Below, in pieces: positions 34,673 to 42,728 of a stretch of 58,128 bases of DNA. Position 1 is the stretch's first letter, and each line of letters starts with the position of its first letter. Location: the NCBI GenBank assembly GCA_013152415.1, contig JAADGI010000020.1, positions 1 to 58,128 on the forward strand. The letters are read 5' to 3'. Under the pieces are notes generated by a model. The model was not told the origin of the DNA and searched no databases. It saw nothing but the letters and a program-made list of their open reading frames with translations. Source of the DNA: Gammaproteobacteria bacterium. Lineage in GTDB: Bacteria; Pseudomonadota; Gammaproteobacteria; HyVt-429. The position numbers and the translations under genes were made by a program.

Positions 34673-35350
34673 CTAGGTGTCCTTGAGTTCTGCTATACCT
34701 CTGTGGGGAATAAACAGGCCACAACCCAAATGACGGCACTCCCCCATTCCCTGGGTCTGGAGGACTGCCGATTCTTCCAAACGAAGTTCCGCCAGCATCA
34801 AACTACGGGTTTTCAAGGGTCGATCCGGCGTATTGATCGTATTCTCGATGCCACACAGCATTTTTTGAGGATGGACGCCCATCTCTTTTAAATTCCCGGC
34901 CACCCTGTCCAAAAATGCCTCTTCAGTTTCTGTTGCATCCACCACCATATGCCTGGAAAACAGGGTGGTCAGGGCACTTAAGGATTTCTTGCGTGCGTCA
35001 CCAATCGCGAGCTCATGGCCATCTATCTTCAGTAGCTTGCTGGATAGCACACGGGTATCGGCCTCCCGTTCGATAGGAATTCGAATTCTCAATTTGGTCC
35101 GCCGGGAAGGGAATAAAAGGTCATCGTCACGAGGGGGGCGCATCCATCCGTTTCCAGATGCCGCTACGTGGATGGAATGTATGCCGGCACCTATCTCTTC
35201 CCTTAGCCAGGGCAAATACACCATGATGGCCTTTGCCAGGCTGTGGGCATGATCCACCGGCAACTCACGACAGCGGATAGCAAAAACCATATCGACTACC
35301 GAATCATTGACGGTTACGTCGTGGGTATGGGTGGGTTCTTGCCAGTACAT
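34673..35350 (-). CDS. Orphan Cas6/Cmx6-like RAMP protein
   Basis: A 225-residue protein from ATG 35350 (MYWQEPTHTHD), ten bases after the upstream gene. It resembles the type I-MYXAN Cas6 (Cmx6) family: VDMVFAIRCRELPVDHAHSL near residue 19, a basic strand RRTKLRIRIPIE near 85, LKIDGHELAIGDARKKSLS near 105, then AFLDRVAGNLKEMGV, and the RAMP glycine loop GMGECRHLGCGLFIPH near residue 210. Cas6 proteins cut CRISPR precursor RNA. No CRISPR array or other cas gene is in the window, so a second role in RNA binding or cleavage is suggested. The paired His residues near 34-36 could be catalytic. Its cluster partners are sulfur-related proteins. The family match is by memory of its pattern. Confidence 0.78.
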   Translation of the reverse strand: MYWQEPTHTHDVTVNDSVVDMVFAIRCRELPVDHAHSLAKAIMVYLPWLREEIGAGIHSIHVAASGNGWMRPPRDDDLLFPSRRTKLRIRIPIEREADTRVLSSKLLKIDGHELAIGDARKKSLSALTTLFSRHMVVDATETEEAFLDRVAGNLKEMGVHPQKMLCGIENTINTPDRPLKTRSLMLAELRLEESAVLQTQGMGECRHLGCGLFIPHRGIAELKDT

Positions 35351-35360
35351 AGAGGTGCTC

Positions 35361-36068
35361 TCAATTAACGGGCAACTTGGCCCACAATGCATCACGATCT
35401 ATCCACCAGCTTTCCTGGACCAGGACATCCACCACATTCCTGAGTCGTGGCAGGAATTTATCGGGGTCATTGAGCTCCAGTTTCTCCATCCACAAGCTAA
35501 ACTGCTCTTGTGTATCCACCTCACTATGACGCCTTGCGACTGCGGCAAGCAACTTACCGGTAAAGAATTGGAGTTCTTCTTTCTGTTTGCCCTCTGAGCG
35601 CAAATCGGCAATGTAGTGCGCCACCGCCGCAGACAATGCAGCACCATCGGATTCATCGGGCGTTTCATCGACGACGTGCTGTAACATGGCAACACTCAAT
35701 TCCGGGTCAATGGGAAACGTCACCGCCAGCCAGATTCCCTGCCCCAGCGCGGGGAGTGACTCGCTCTGATCCGACTCATACATGCTTTCACAGGCCAACA
35801 CGGCAGATTCCCAGTCCTCATCAGTCACGAACACATCAAAGGCCTCACGCGCCACATCCCATGCCTCCTCATTGCGTTGCAAGGCTAACAGGGTCCGGGC
35901 AAGCTCATTTTGTATCTTGGCCTTATCCCCTGCAGTATGGCCTGCGGGCAATTCTACGATCTGTGTTTCAAGTTCGGCGATGCGGTACTTGAGGACACCG
36001 GTTGCGGTATCAGAATCATCTGCGCTATCTGCACCCATTACACCAATATTGTCATCGAGATATTTCAT
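35361..36068 (-). CDS. Conserved helical-repeat-like protein, unknown function
   Basis: A 235-residue acidic protein without signal or membrane helix. It begins MKYLDDNIGVMGADSADDSD, then a coiled-coil-like YRIAELETQIVELPAGHTAG, and a set of helical pairs: KAKIQNELARTLLALQRNEEAWDVAREAF resembles one tetratricopeptide unit. It ends NVVDVLVQESWWIDRDALWAKLP. I do not recognise a named family. It is in the middle of the cluster, ten bases from the Cas6-like gene and 53 bases from the small gene, which points to a scaffold role. Confidence 0.8.
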   Translation of the reverse strand: MKYLDDNIGVMGADSADDSDTATGVLKYRIAELETQIVELPAGHTAGDKAKIQNELARTLLALQRNEEAWDVAREAFDVFVTDEDWESAVLACESMYESDQSESLPALGQGIWLAVTFPIDPELSVAMLQHVVDETPDESDGAALSAAVAHYIADLRSEGKQKEELQFFTGKLLAAVARRHSEVDTQEQFSLWMEKLELNDPDKFLPRLRNVVDVLVQESWWIDRDALWAKLPVN

Positions 36069-36121
36069 TTCTATTCCTTAAAAAAATTTAAAACTAAAAT
36101 TTGTATCCATAAACCCAATGG

Positions 36122-36325
36122 CTAGCGCGTTACAGAGTGCACACCCACGAAGGCCCCTTCCAGTTGATCCTCCCAATTTTCTGGGGTATCCGGGTATGAG
36201 GGTTTCACGTCAATTCTAAAAAACAGTTCACCACTGCTGGCAGCCTTGCCCTCAATCAGCACTTTGAGCTCAGTAAAGGTGTCAATTTCGGGATTCTGGA
36301 TCAATACTTCACTTAGGTTGAGCAT
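36122..36325 (-). CDS. Small conserved protein of unknown function
   Basis: A 67-residue protein, MLNLSEVLIQNPEIDTFTEL then KVLIEGKAASSGELFFRIDVKP and a tail DQLEGAFVGVHSVTR. No known motif. Its ATG overlaps the dioxygenase 3' end by 17 bases, a mark of a real coupled gene. It has a beta-strand-rich middle. Partner and function unknown. Confidence 0.68.
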   Translation of the reverse strand: MLNLSEVLIQNPEIDTFTELKVLIEGKAASSGELFFRIDVKPSYPDTPENWEDQLEGAFVGVHSVTR

Positions 36326-37259
36326 GTTGACTTATCCCGTATCTACTATGAAGGCTGGGCCCCAGTTTCCCAGTACAGTCGTCTTTGATCCGATCGTAAA
36401 ACCGGCCACGATAAACCAGACGACCCTTTCCACCCTCATTATCGTCATCGAACGCGGCCCGGTTATGGAGTACATTGTTACATAGTATCCCCTGTCCCGG
36501 TTTCAAGTGAACCTGGAACTTATAGGGGGAATCTGAGCTGAAAAATTGAGTCAGCCATTGGGTGGCACGGTGGGTGGCGGGATTGTCTTGCCACTCGATA
36601 CTGCGGCTACGCGCCGTGTAACGCATATGTATGTGGCCACTTAGGGGATCTATGCTGAACACGGGTCCCTCCTGGCGTGTTCGCCGTGTATGTCCGCCTT
36701 CGGTATTAGCGGGAATGGCCATGGCCTTGGGGTCCATCAGGGCATGGACCATCTCCGGGTCCTCATCACGCATGAGCAGATAGACCATCTCATGGTCGAT
36801 CAGGGCATTTTCTCCACCCTGGGAGGCAGACCGTGCACAGTGCAATAGCATGGCTCGAATCGTGCGTTCTGGGGGGTTGTAGTAGCCGTCTGTGTGCCAT
36901 AACAGGCGTCGGTTACTATAGGGGATATAGCCACGTTGTGACTTGGTCTCTACTACTGTCAAACGGGTGATTCCGTCTTCATCTGCCAACATGTTGGGGT
37001 CCAGCCGGTCCAATCCTAGCTGACAAGCTAAACCCCGCAGTATCGGTTTACCCGTCTTTTCAGCCGGGAGGGTATAAATCACCATATTTGCCTTGTGACA
37101 CAAACGGGTAATCTGGCCATATTCAGCCTGGCTCAGTGCCATAGGGTCCTTAATGGATACCCTTAGCTCATCGGACTGTGTGGGATAGTCGCAGAGCTTC
37201 CATTGCCGCCAATGGCGATAGGCATCCTCATTTTCCAGCCTGAAAGGGTTCGTGCTCAT
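36309..37259 (-). CDS. TauD/TfdA-type Fe(II)/2-oxoglutarate dioxygenase
   Basis: A 316-residue oxygenase. Iron ligands are in LLWHTDGYY near residue 120 (His-x-Asp) and LHNRAAF near 268, and the 2-oxoglutarate Arg is in GRLVYRGRF near 285. TauD enzymes release sulfite from taurine, and relatives oxidise many small molecules. First gene of the minus-strand cluster. It differs from canonical TauD in its N-terminus (DAYRHWRQWKLCDYP). A substrate cannot be given. It faces away from dsrA over 552 bases. Confidence 0.92.
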   Translation of the reverse strand: MSTNPFRLENEDAYRHWRQWKLCDYPTQSDELRVSIKDPMALSQAEYGQITRLCHKANMVIYTLPAEKTGKPILRGLACQLGLDRLDPNMLADEDGITRLTVVETKSQRGYIPYSNRRLLWHTDGYYNPPERTIRAMLLHCARSASQGGENALIDHEMVYLLMRDEDPEMVHALMDPKAMAIPANTEGGHTRRTRQEGPVFSIDPLSGHIHMRYTARSRSIEWQDNPATHRATQWLTQFFSSDSPYKFQVHLKPGQGILCNNVLHNRAAFDDDNEGGKGRLVYRGRFYDRIKDDCTGKLGPSLHSRYGISQHAQPK

Positions 37260-37811
37260 AGACCGATTATGGGGGAGATGTCGGTGCTTGGCATGGGTAG
37301 CGTCTGTGTCATTAAATCGGATATTCCAGGCATCGTATACCTTAGCAAATCAATCGGGTATTAACTGTAACGGAAACCGGCTTGAAAAACAGCCCACCAA
37401 GAAGGGGGAGCGAGTGCAATGACTCAGTTTCCGCCCTATAATGCCCCGGATCAAGCGCATACGCTACGCGACCCAGTGCTTTTTGATGGCTCTGCAAGGA
37501 GTCGAGTACTTTTGGCAGTACCCCACTATATCCCCTTGGGGGGGTAGCGGGCCTGGGGCTCTGCCCCCCCAATAGCGGGGTTTCTTTCTTTTGCGTATTG
37601 TCTAGACTTGTCGCACCAGCAGGATCGAGCAAATTGTTAAGGGTCTCGATTGTTGCCAAAAGATGTTGGCACAGTTTGGTTTAATGCTTGGTACGAATTT
37701 GAGACCTTGCTGCCTTATTGAAAAGGCTTAGAGTTGTGGCCATGGGCCCAACGCATAGGCGGCAGGTTAGGGCACGTAAATTAAATAGTTTCATTTAGGA
37801 GGCGATCAAGA
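37260..37811. other. Divergent region before dsrA, with a doubtful ORF
   Basis: 552 bases between the dioxygenase and dsrA starts. A minus-strand frame at 37342-37659 (105 codons) is possible, but its content (Pro/Gly/Leu-rich, GVLPKVLDSLQSHQKALGRV and the like) looks like translation of a GC-rich intergenic repeat; I do not count it as a gene. The plus strand has a G/C run near 37530-37570 that can fold. The dsr promoter should lie in 37660-37800. The dsrA ribosome site is AGGAGG, nine bases before ATG. No clear sigma-70 box stands out. Confidence 0.55.
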
Positions 37812-39119
37812 ATGGCTCAGCCGAAGAACCCGGAAAAGCACTGTACCTATCTCCCCCCAGAGTCTGAGAAGAAATCAACCAAGGCCATGCATGATACCCC
37901 CATGCTGGATCAGTTGGTCGATGGCCCCTGGCCGAGTTTTGTCACTGGCCTGAAGCGTCTGGCCATGGACAACAACATGATGGTCGACCTGCTCGGGCAA
38001 TTAGAGCACTCCTATAATACGCGCCTGGGTTACTGGAAAGGGGGTACCGTCAGTGTCTTTGGCTATGGTGGTGGCATCATCCCCCGCTTCACCGAGCTGA
38101 TGGATGATGATGGCAAGCCTATGTTTCCCGAGGCCAAAGAATTTCACACCGTCCGCATTCAGCCCCCGGCAGGAAATTTCTACTCCACCGATATGTTGCG
38201 CCAGTTATCCAACTCCTGGAATAAATACGGTTCTGGCTTGATCGCCTTCCACGGCCAGACCGGCAACATCATGTTTATCGGTACAACTTCTGATAACACG
38301 CAACATTTCTTTGACGAAGTGAATGAGTATGGCTATGACCTGGGTGGTGCCGGACCCTGTGTTCGTACCGCGATGTCTTGTGTAGGTGCCGCCCGGTGTG
38401 AACAATCTTGCGCCAATGAGATGAAGGTCCACCGTCTGTTGGTCAATAATTTCATTGATGACATGCACCGCCCCGCTCTACCGTATAAATTCAAATTTAA
38501 AGTCTCGGGCTGCCCCAATGACTGCATGAATTCAATTCAACGTTCTGACATGGCCGTCATCGGCACGTGGCGCGATGACATGAAAGTCGACCAGGATGAG
38601 GTCAAGGCCTATATCGCATCCAAAAGCCGCCAGTATGTAATCGATAACGTCATCAGTCGCTGCCCCACAAATGCACTGTCCTTGAGTGACGACGACACCC
38701 TGAGTGTTGATAACCGTAACTGTGTCCGTTGCATGCACTGCATCAATGTCATGACCAAGGCCCTGTCCCCAGGTGACGATCACGGTGTGACCATACTCAT
38801 GGGGGGCAAACGTACCCTCAAGATTGGCGATACCATGGGCACGGTCATTGTTCCCTTTATGAAGCTGGAGTCGGACGAAGATTACGACACGCTCAAGGAA
38901 ATTGCTGAGAACACCATCGACTTCTGGGCCGAGAATGCCCTTGAGCACGAGCGTTGTGGTGAGATGATCGACCGCATTGGCCTGGTCAACTTTCTTGAAG
39001 GTATCGAGATCGACGTTGACCCCAATATGGTGACCCACCCACGTATCAGCTCCTATGTACGCATGGATACCTGGGACGAAGAAGTCGACAAGTGGAAGCA
39101 GCGTAAAGCCGCTGGTTAA
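37812..39119 (+). CDS. dsrA: Reverse dissimilatory sulfite reductase alpha subunit
   Basis: DsrA with DsrB oxidises sulfur carried on DsrC (persulfide) to sulfite in the cytoplasm, using siroheme and 4Fe-4S. The 435-residue product has the cluster-siroheme ligands in CVGAARCEQSC near residue 195 and SGCPNDCMNS near 235, and a ferredoxin insert CPTNALSLSD with NCVRCMHCINV near 285-315. Starts at ATG 37812 behind AGGAGG. The operon order dsrABEFHCMKLJOPNR marks it as oxidative type. Confidence 0.98.
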   Translation: MAQPKNPEKHCTYLPPESEKKSTKAMHDTPMLDQLVDGPWPSFVTGLKRLAMDNNMMVDLLGQLEHSYNTRLGYWKGGTVSVFGYGGGIIPRFTELMDDDGKPMFPEAKEFHTVRIQPPAGNFYSTDMLRQLSNSWNKYGSGLIAFHGQTGNIMFIGTTSDNTQHFFDEVNEYGYDLGGAGPCVRTAMSCVGAARCEQSCANEMKVHRLLVNNFIDDMHRPALPYKFKFKVSGCPNDCMNSIQRSDMAVIGTWRDDMKVDQDEVKAYIASKSRQYVIDNVISRCPTNALSLSDDDTLSVDNRNCVRCMHCINVMTKALSPGDDHGVTILMGGKRTLKIGDTMGTVIVPFMKLESDEDYDTLKEIAENTIDFWAENALEHERCGEMIDRIGLVNFLEGIEIDVDPNMVTHPRISSYVRMDTWDEEVDKWKQRKAAG

Positions 39120-39143
39120 TAGCACCCCTATCCATTAAGTTAA

Positions 39144-39170
39144 GGCTCACTCAGACTTATCGAGTGGGCC
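39144..39170 (+). promoter_or_regulatory. Stem-loop between dsrA and dsrB
   Basis: GGCTCACTC (39144-39152) pairs with GAGTGGGCC (39162-39170), one mismatch, nine-base loop. Another small stem CGCTTAGCAAAGCG follows near 39188. It may protect the dsrA mRNA end or regulate the dsrA/dsrB ratio. dsrB follows from 39223. Confidence 0.55.
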
Positions 39171-39222
39171 TTGTATTAAACATACACCGCTTAGCAAAGC
39201 GTAAGTATTTTTGGAGGCACAG

Positions 39223-40302
39223 ATGTCGGAAAAAGCAAAGCCACGTACGCCGATTGAGACCGGTTGCCCTGACGGCATGCAATACATGCATCCCGTTTAC
39301 CTGAAGAATTTTGGCAACTGGAAATATCATGATCGTCCCCGCCCTGGTGTCCTGCACCATGTTGCTAAAAGTGGCGATGAAGTGTGGACCGTGCGCGTCG
39401 GTACCCAGCGCCAGTTAGGCCCCTACGAGATTAACCTGCTGTGTGACATCATTGACAATTATGCCGATGGTTATGTGCGCTTTACCATTCGCAGTAACAT
39501 GGAAGTCTCTGTTACCGATGAATCAAAGGTCGAGCCCCTGATCCAGGCATTTACTGATGCCGGCTACCCAGTAGGCGGCACGGGCAATTCGGTCACCATG
39601 ATTTCCCACACCCAGGGTTGGTTGCACTGCGACATCCCCGGCACCGACGCCTCAGGCGTGGTCAAATCACTGATGGATGAACTCCATGATGAATTCATCT
39701 CGGAGCAAATGCCCAATCGTGTCCATATCACCACCTCTTGCTGTCAGATCAACTGTGGTGGCCAGGGTGATATTGCTATCAACATTCAGCACACCAAGCC
39801 CCCAAAGATCAATCATGACTTGGTGGCCAACGCCTGTGAACGTCCTTCGGTGGTGGCACGCTGTCCAGTGGCCGCTATACGCCCGGCCATGGTGAACGGA
39901 AAGCCTTCACTGGAAGTAGATGAAAAGAAATGTATTTGTTGTGGCGCCTGTTTCCCTCCCTGCCCACCCATGCAAATTAATGACCCTGAACATTCCAAGC
40001 TTGCCATCTGGGTCGGTGGCAAAAACTCCAATGCCCGTAGCAAACCTATGTTCCATAAGCTAGTGGCTGCCGGCATTCCCAACACTCCACCCCGTTGGAC
40101 CGAGGCTAAAGAAATTGTCATGCAAATTCTCAGTGCCTACAAGGCAGATGCGTGTGACTGGGAACGTATGGGTGACTGGGTTGAACGCATCGGCTGGCCA
40201 CGCTTTTTTGAGCTCACCGAACTGCCATTCACCAAATTTCACGTCGATAACTGGCGTGGTGCCCGTCACACCCTGAATGCGTCTACCCACATTCGCTTCT
40301 AG
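39223..40302 (+). CDS. dsrB: Reverse dissimilatory sulfite reductase beta subunit
   Basis: The 359-residue partner of DsrA. Start is ATG 39223 with GGAGG nine bases before. It has TTSCCQINCGGQGDIAIN near residue 170 for the second siroheme region, CPVAAIRPAMVNGKP near 215 and a ferredoxin motif CICCGACFPPCPPMQI near 232. The C-terminus HTLNASTHIRF is typical. Follows dsrA by 103 bases, with a stem-loop between. Confidence 0.98.
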   Translation: MSEKAKPRTPIETGCPDGMQYMHPVYLKNFGNWKYHDRPRPGVLHHVAKSGDEVWTVRVGTQRQLGPYEINLLCDIIDNYADGYVRFTIRSNMEVSVTDESKVEPLIQAFTDAGYPVGGTGNSVTMISHTQGWLHCDIPGTDASGVVKSLMDELHDEFISEQMPNRVHITTSCCQINCGGQGDIAINIQHTKPPKINHDLVANACERPSVVARCPVAAIRPAMVNGKPSLEVDEKKCICCGACFPPCPPMQINDPEHSKLAIWVGGKNSNARSKPMFHKLVAAGIPNTPPRWTEAKEIVMQILSAYKADACDWERMGDWVERIGWPRFFELTELPFTKFHVDNWRGARHTLNASTHIRF

Positions 40303-40326
40303 TGAAGACCAGGAGATTTTGTTTAG

Positions 40327-40719
40327 ATGAAATTTAGCATTATGATTAGTGAAGGCCCGTATACGCACCAGGCCTCCGATTCCGCATATTTATTTACCAA
40401 GGCCGTGCTGGAAAAAGGCCACGAAATATTTCGTGTCTTCTTCTACCATGATGGTGTTAATAACGGCACACGGCTCACCACACCGCCCCAGGACGACCGC
40501 AATATCGTAAAACGGTGGTCTGAACTGGCCGAGGCCCATAAGCTGGATATGGTCGTGTGTGTCGCTGCAGCGCAACGGCGCGGTATCGTAGACCCGGAAG
40601 AGGCAAAGCGTAACAGCAAAGATACCGACAATATTGCCCCCGGTTTTCATATTTCTGGTCTGGGACAACTTATCGAGGCAGGCATCCAAGCGGACCGTCT
40701 TGTCGTATTTGGCGATTGA
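40327..40719 (+). CDS. dsrE: DsrE sulfur-transfer subunit
   Basis: DsrE is part of the DsrE2F2H2 hexamer that passes sulfur to DsrC. The 130-residue protein carries the active Cys in MVVCVAAAQRRGI near residue 78, as in sulfur oxidisers. N-terminus FSIMISEGPYTHQ. Absent from sulfate reducers as dsrEFH, so it supports oxidative function. In operon with F and H. Confidence 0.97.
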   Translation: MKFSIMISEGPYTHQASDSAYLFTKAVLEKGHEIFRVFFYHDGVNNGTRLTTPPQDDRNIVKRWSELAEAHKLDMVVCVAAAQRRGIVDPEEAKRNSKDTDNIAPGFHISGLGQLIEAGIQADRLVVFGD

Positions 40720-40734
40720 ACGGAGTATTGATTC

Positions 40735-41124
40735 ATGTCTGACGAAATGATGGAAGACGAAGGTGTTGTAAAAAAATTAGGTTACGTTAATCGCAAGGCA
40801 CCCTATGGCACTGTCTACGCCTTAGAGTCCTTGGAAGTTGTACTGATCGGTGCGGCTTTTGATCAAGATGTAAGCGTGATCTTTATGGATGATGGTGTGT
40901 ACCAGCTCAAAAAGGGGCAGGATACCAAGGCATCCGAGATGAAGAATTTCTCACCCACATACCGTGCCCTTGAGGGTTACGATGTTGAAAAGCTCTACGT
41001 TGAAAAAGAGTCTATGGATACACGCGGTCTGAGTGCCGATGATTTGATTGTTCCGGTGGAAATTAAATCCAGTGAGGAAATCATGCAAATCATGGAAGAC
41101 CAAGACATCATTTTGAGCTTCTAA
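40735..41124 (+). CDS. dsrF: DsrF subunit of DsrEFH
   Basis: A 129-residue DsrE-fold protein with KKLGYVNRKAPYGTVYALESLEVVLIGAAFDQ near the start, read in two parts. Like other DsrF it has no active cysteine and is structural in the hexamer. Sixteen bases after dsrE. Confidence 0.96.
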   Translation: MSDEMMEDEGVVKKLGYVNRKAPYGTVYALESLEVVLIGAAFDQDVSVIFMDDGVYQLKKGQDTKASEMKNFSPTYRALEGYDVEKLYVEKESMDTRGLSADDLIVPVEIKSSEEIMQIMEDQDIILSF

Positions 41125-41142
41125 CCGGGAATAGGTGAACAA

Positions 41143-41442
41143 ATGCTACATACAGTAAATAAATCGCCTTTTCAGGCCAATGCCCTACTCAGTTGCTTGC
41201 GAGTAGCCAAAAAAGGCAGTGCTATCTTGTTGATAGAGGATGGTGTTTACGGTGCCCTTGATGGCACAAAGGCCACCCCTACCGTTCAAGAAGCCATGAA
41301 AAATCACAAAGTCTACGCTCTTGCCCCGGATCTCGAAGCACGTGGCGTTCAAGACAAGGTTCTCAAGGGAGTTGAAACTGTAGATTACGGAGGGTTTGTA
41401 GACCTGGTTGCCGAGTACGATACGGTACAGGCTTGGTTGTGA
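41143..41442 (+). CDS. dsrH: DsrH subunit of DsrEFH
   Basis: A 99-residue DsrH/TusB-type subunit: MLHTVNKSPFQANALLSCLR with the conserved Cys near residue 18, then GSAILLIEDGVYGAL. Similar in fold to TusB. Ends the EFH set; a gap of 115 bases with hairpins separates it from dsrC. Confidence 0.96.
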   Translation: MLHTVNKSPFQANALLSCLRVAKKGSAILLIEDGVYGALDGTKATPTVQEAMKNHKVYALAPDLEARGVQDKVLKGVETVDYGGFVDLVAEYDTVQAWL

Positions 41443-41466
41443 GTCACTTTGTTGTGAGCGAAAAAG

Positions 41467-41507
41467 GTGGTACATCCCGTACCACTGGGTATCTCGAGAC
41501 GATCTCG
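41467..41507 (+). promoter_or_regulatory. Two hairpins before dsrC
   Basis: GTGGTAC-ATCCC-GTACCAC (41467-41485), perfect seven-pair stem, and CGAGA-CGA-TCTCG (41495-41507). They fill the gap before dsrC. They may separate dsrC expression from the upstream genes or protect its 5' end. A dsrC promoter in 41508-41545 is possible but not identifiable. Confidence 0.6.
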
Positions 41508-41557
41508 GGCTTACTTTAAGTTTTGTTCATCATTTAACTTGATGAGGAGTATGCATA

Positions 41558-41893
41558 ATGTCCGCTATTGAAGTTGGTGGTAAGTCTATTGAAGTTGATG
41601 AAGAAGGTTATTTGACTAATCGTGATGACTGGAACGAAGAGATCGCAGCTGTCATGGCCAAAGAGGACGATTGTGATCTGGATAGTAACCACTGGGAAGT
41701 GATTAACTTCCTGCGTGAATACTACGAAGAATATCAGATCGCCCCGGCTGTCCGAGTGCTGACCAAGGCCATTGGCAAGAAACTAGGCGCCGATAAGGGT
41801 AACAGCAAGTACCTGTATGAGTTGTTTCCTTATGGTCCGGCCAAACAGGCCTGTAAGTATGCCGGTTTACCTAAGCCCACCGGCTGCGTCTAA
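41558..41893 (+). CDS. dsrC: DsrC sulfur carrier
   Basis: DsrC carries sulfane sulfur as a persulfide to DsrAB and forms the trisulfide processed by DsrMKJOP. The 111-residue protein ends QACKYAGLPKPTGCV, with both redox cysteines in the swinging arm (the penultimate Cys and the second ten residues before it). ATG at 41558 follows GAGGAG. It is flanked by hairpins on both sides. In many organisms DsrC is far more abundant than DsrMK. The cysteine-free paralogue is at 34225. Confidence 0.98.
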   Translation: MSAIEVGGKSIEVDEEGYLTNRDDWNEEIAAVMAKEDDCDLDSNHWEVINFLREYYEEYQIAPAVRVLTKAIGKKLGADKGNSKYLYELFPYGPAKQACKYAGLPKPTGCV

Positions 41894-41923
41894 AGTCAAA
41901 CACCAGACAATTAAACTCAACGT

Positions 41924-41945
41924 CAGGGTGCCCAACGGCACCCTG
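41924..41945 (+). promoter_or_regulatory. Stem-loop after dsrC
   Basis: CAGGGTGCC-CAAC-GGCACCCTG, a perfect nine-pair stem with tetraloop, 31 bases after the dsrC stop and 27 bases before dsrM. Lacking a long T-run, it looks like an mRNA-stabilising or partial-termination element that would raise dsrC over dsrM. Confidence 0.7.
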
Positions 41946-41972
41946 CATTGTTAAACGATAAAGGAAGGCTGG

Positions 41973-42710
41973 ATGTCCATATCTGTGATATTTGCAGTGC
42001 TGTTTTACACCGCAACCTTCATATTGGTCGCTGGTCTCATTTATCGCATTCGAGACTATGCGCGCACACCGGTGCCGCTAAAAATTCCTACGACCCCTGC
42101 CCCGATAACCCGCACTGGTGTAGCGTTTCGTATGCTTCGCGAAATCACGGTTTTCGAGAGCCTGTTCAAGTCCAATAAATGGATTTGGATACTAGGATGG
42201 TTGTTCCATTTTGGCATGGTGTTGGTGTTATTGCGCCACCTGCGCTACTTCACCCAGCCAGTGTGGGCATGGGTCGATCTCATTCAACCTTTCGGTATTT
42301 ACGCCGGGTTTGCTATGGCCGCAGGCCTGCTGGGTCTCTGGGCACGACGATTCCTGGTTGATCGAGTCCGTTATATCTCCAGCCTGTCGGACCATCTCAT
42401 GCTCTTATTGCTTATCTCCATCGCCACCACGGGATTGCTGATGAGTTATATCCCCGAGTGGCACACCGATATTGTTGCCCTCAAGGCCTTTATGCTGGGT
42501 CTGCTCTATTTCGATTTGCAACCCCTGCCGGAAGAGCCCATGTTGCTGATACACCTGGGTCTGGTGGTCACACTCATGATGGTCTTTCCTATCAGTAAGC
42601 TTTTGCATGCCCCGGGAGTGTTTTTCAGTCCGACCCGAAATCAAGTCGACAATGCACGTGAAAAACGCCATCTTTCTGCTTGGGCAGCAAAGTTGGAATC
42701 ATCCGAGTAA
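41973..42710 (+). CDS. dsrM: DsrM membrane cytochrome b-type subunit
   Basis: DsrM belongs to the DsrMKJOP transmembrane complex and resembles NarI. The 245-residue protein has five to six helices beginning SVIFAVLFYTATFILVAGLIY, with histidines in WLFHFGMVLVLLRHLRYF and LLIHLGLVVTLMMVFPISKLLHA as likely heme b ligands. It quinone-links electron transfer to DsrK. Starts at ATG 41973 after GGAAGG. Next to dsrK. Confidence 0.96.
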   Translation: MSISVIFAVLFYTATFILVAGLIYRIRDYARTPVPLKIPTTPAPITRTGVAFRMLREITVFESLFKSNKWIWILGWLFHFGMVLVLLRHLRYFTQPVWAWVDLIQPFGIYAGFAMAAGLLGLWARRFLVDRVRYISSLSDHLMLLLLISIATTGLLMSYIPEWHTDIVALKAFMLGLLYFDLQPLPEEPMLLIHLGLVVTLMMVFPISKLLHAPGVFFSPTRNQVDNAREKRHLSAWAAKLESSE

Positions 42711-42728
42711 TAATAACAAGAGGACACC

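Noticed and set aside
34673..37259. A CRISPR array next to the Cas6-like gene
   Set aside because: I looked for regularly spaced direct repeats of 25-40 bases and found none here; the only tandem array in the window is the 15-bp coding repeat.
37342..37659. Minus-strand frame of 105 codons before dsrA
   Set aside because: Content is like a translated GC-rich repeat, no start signal and a doubtful composition; kept only as a note in the intergenic entry.
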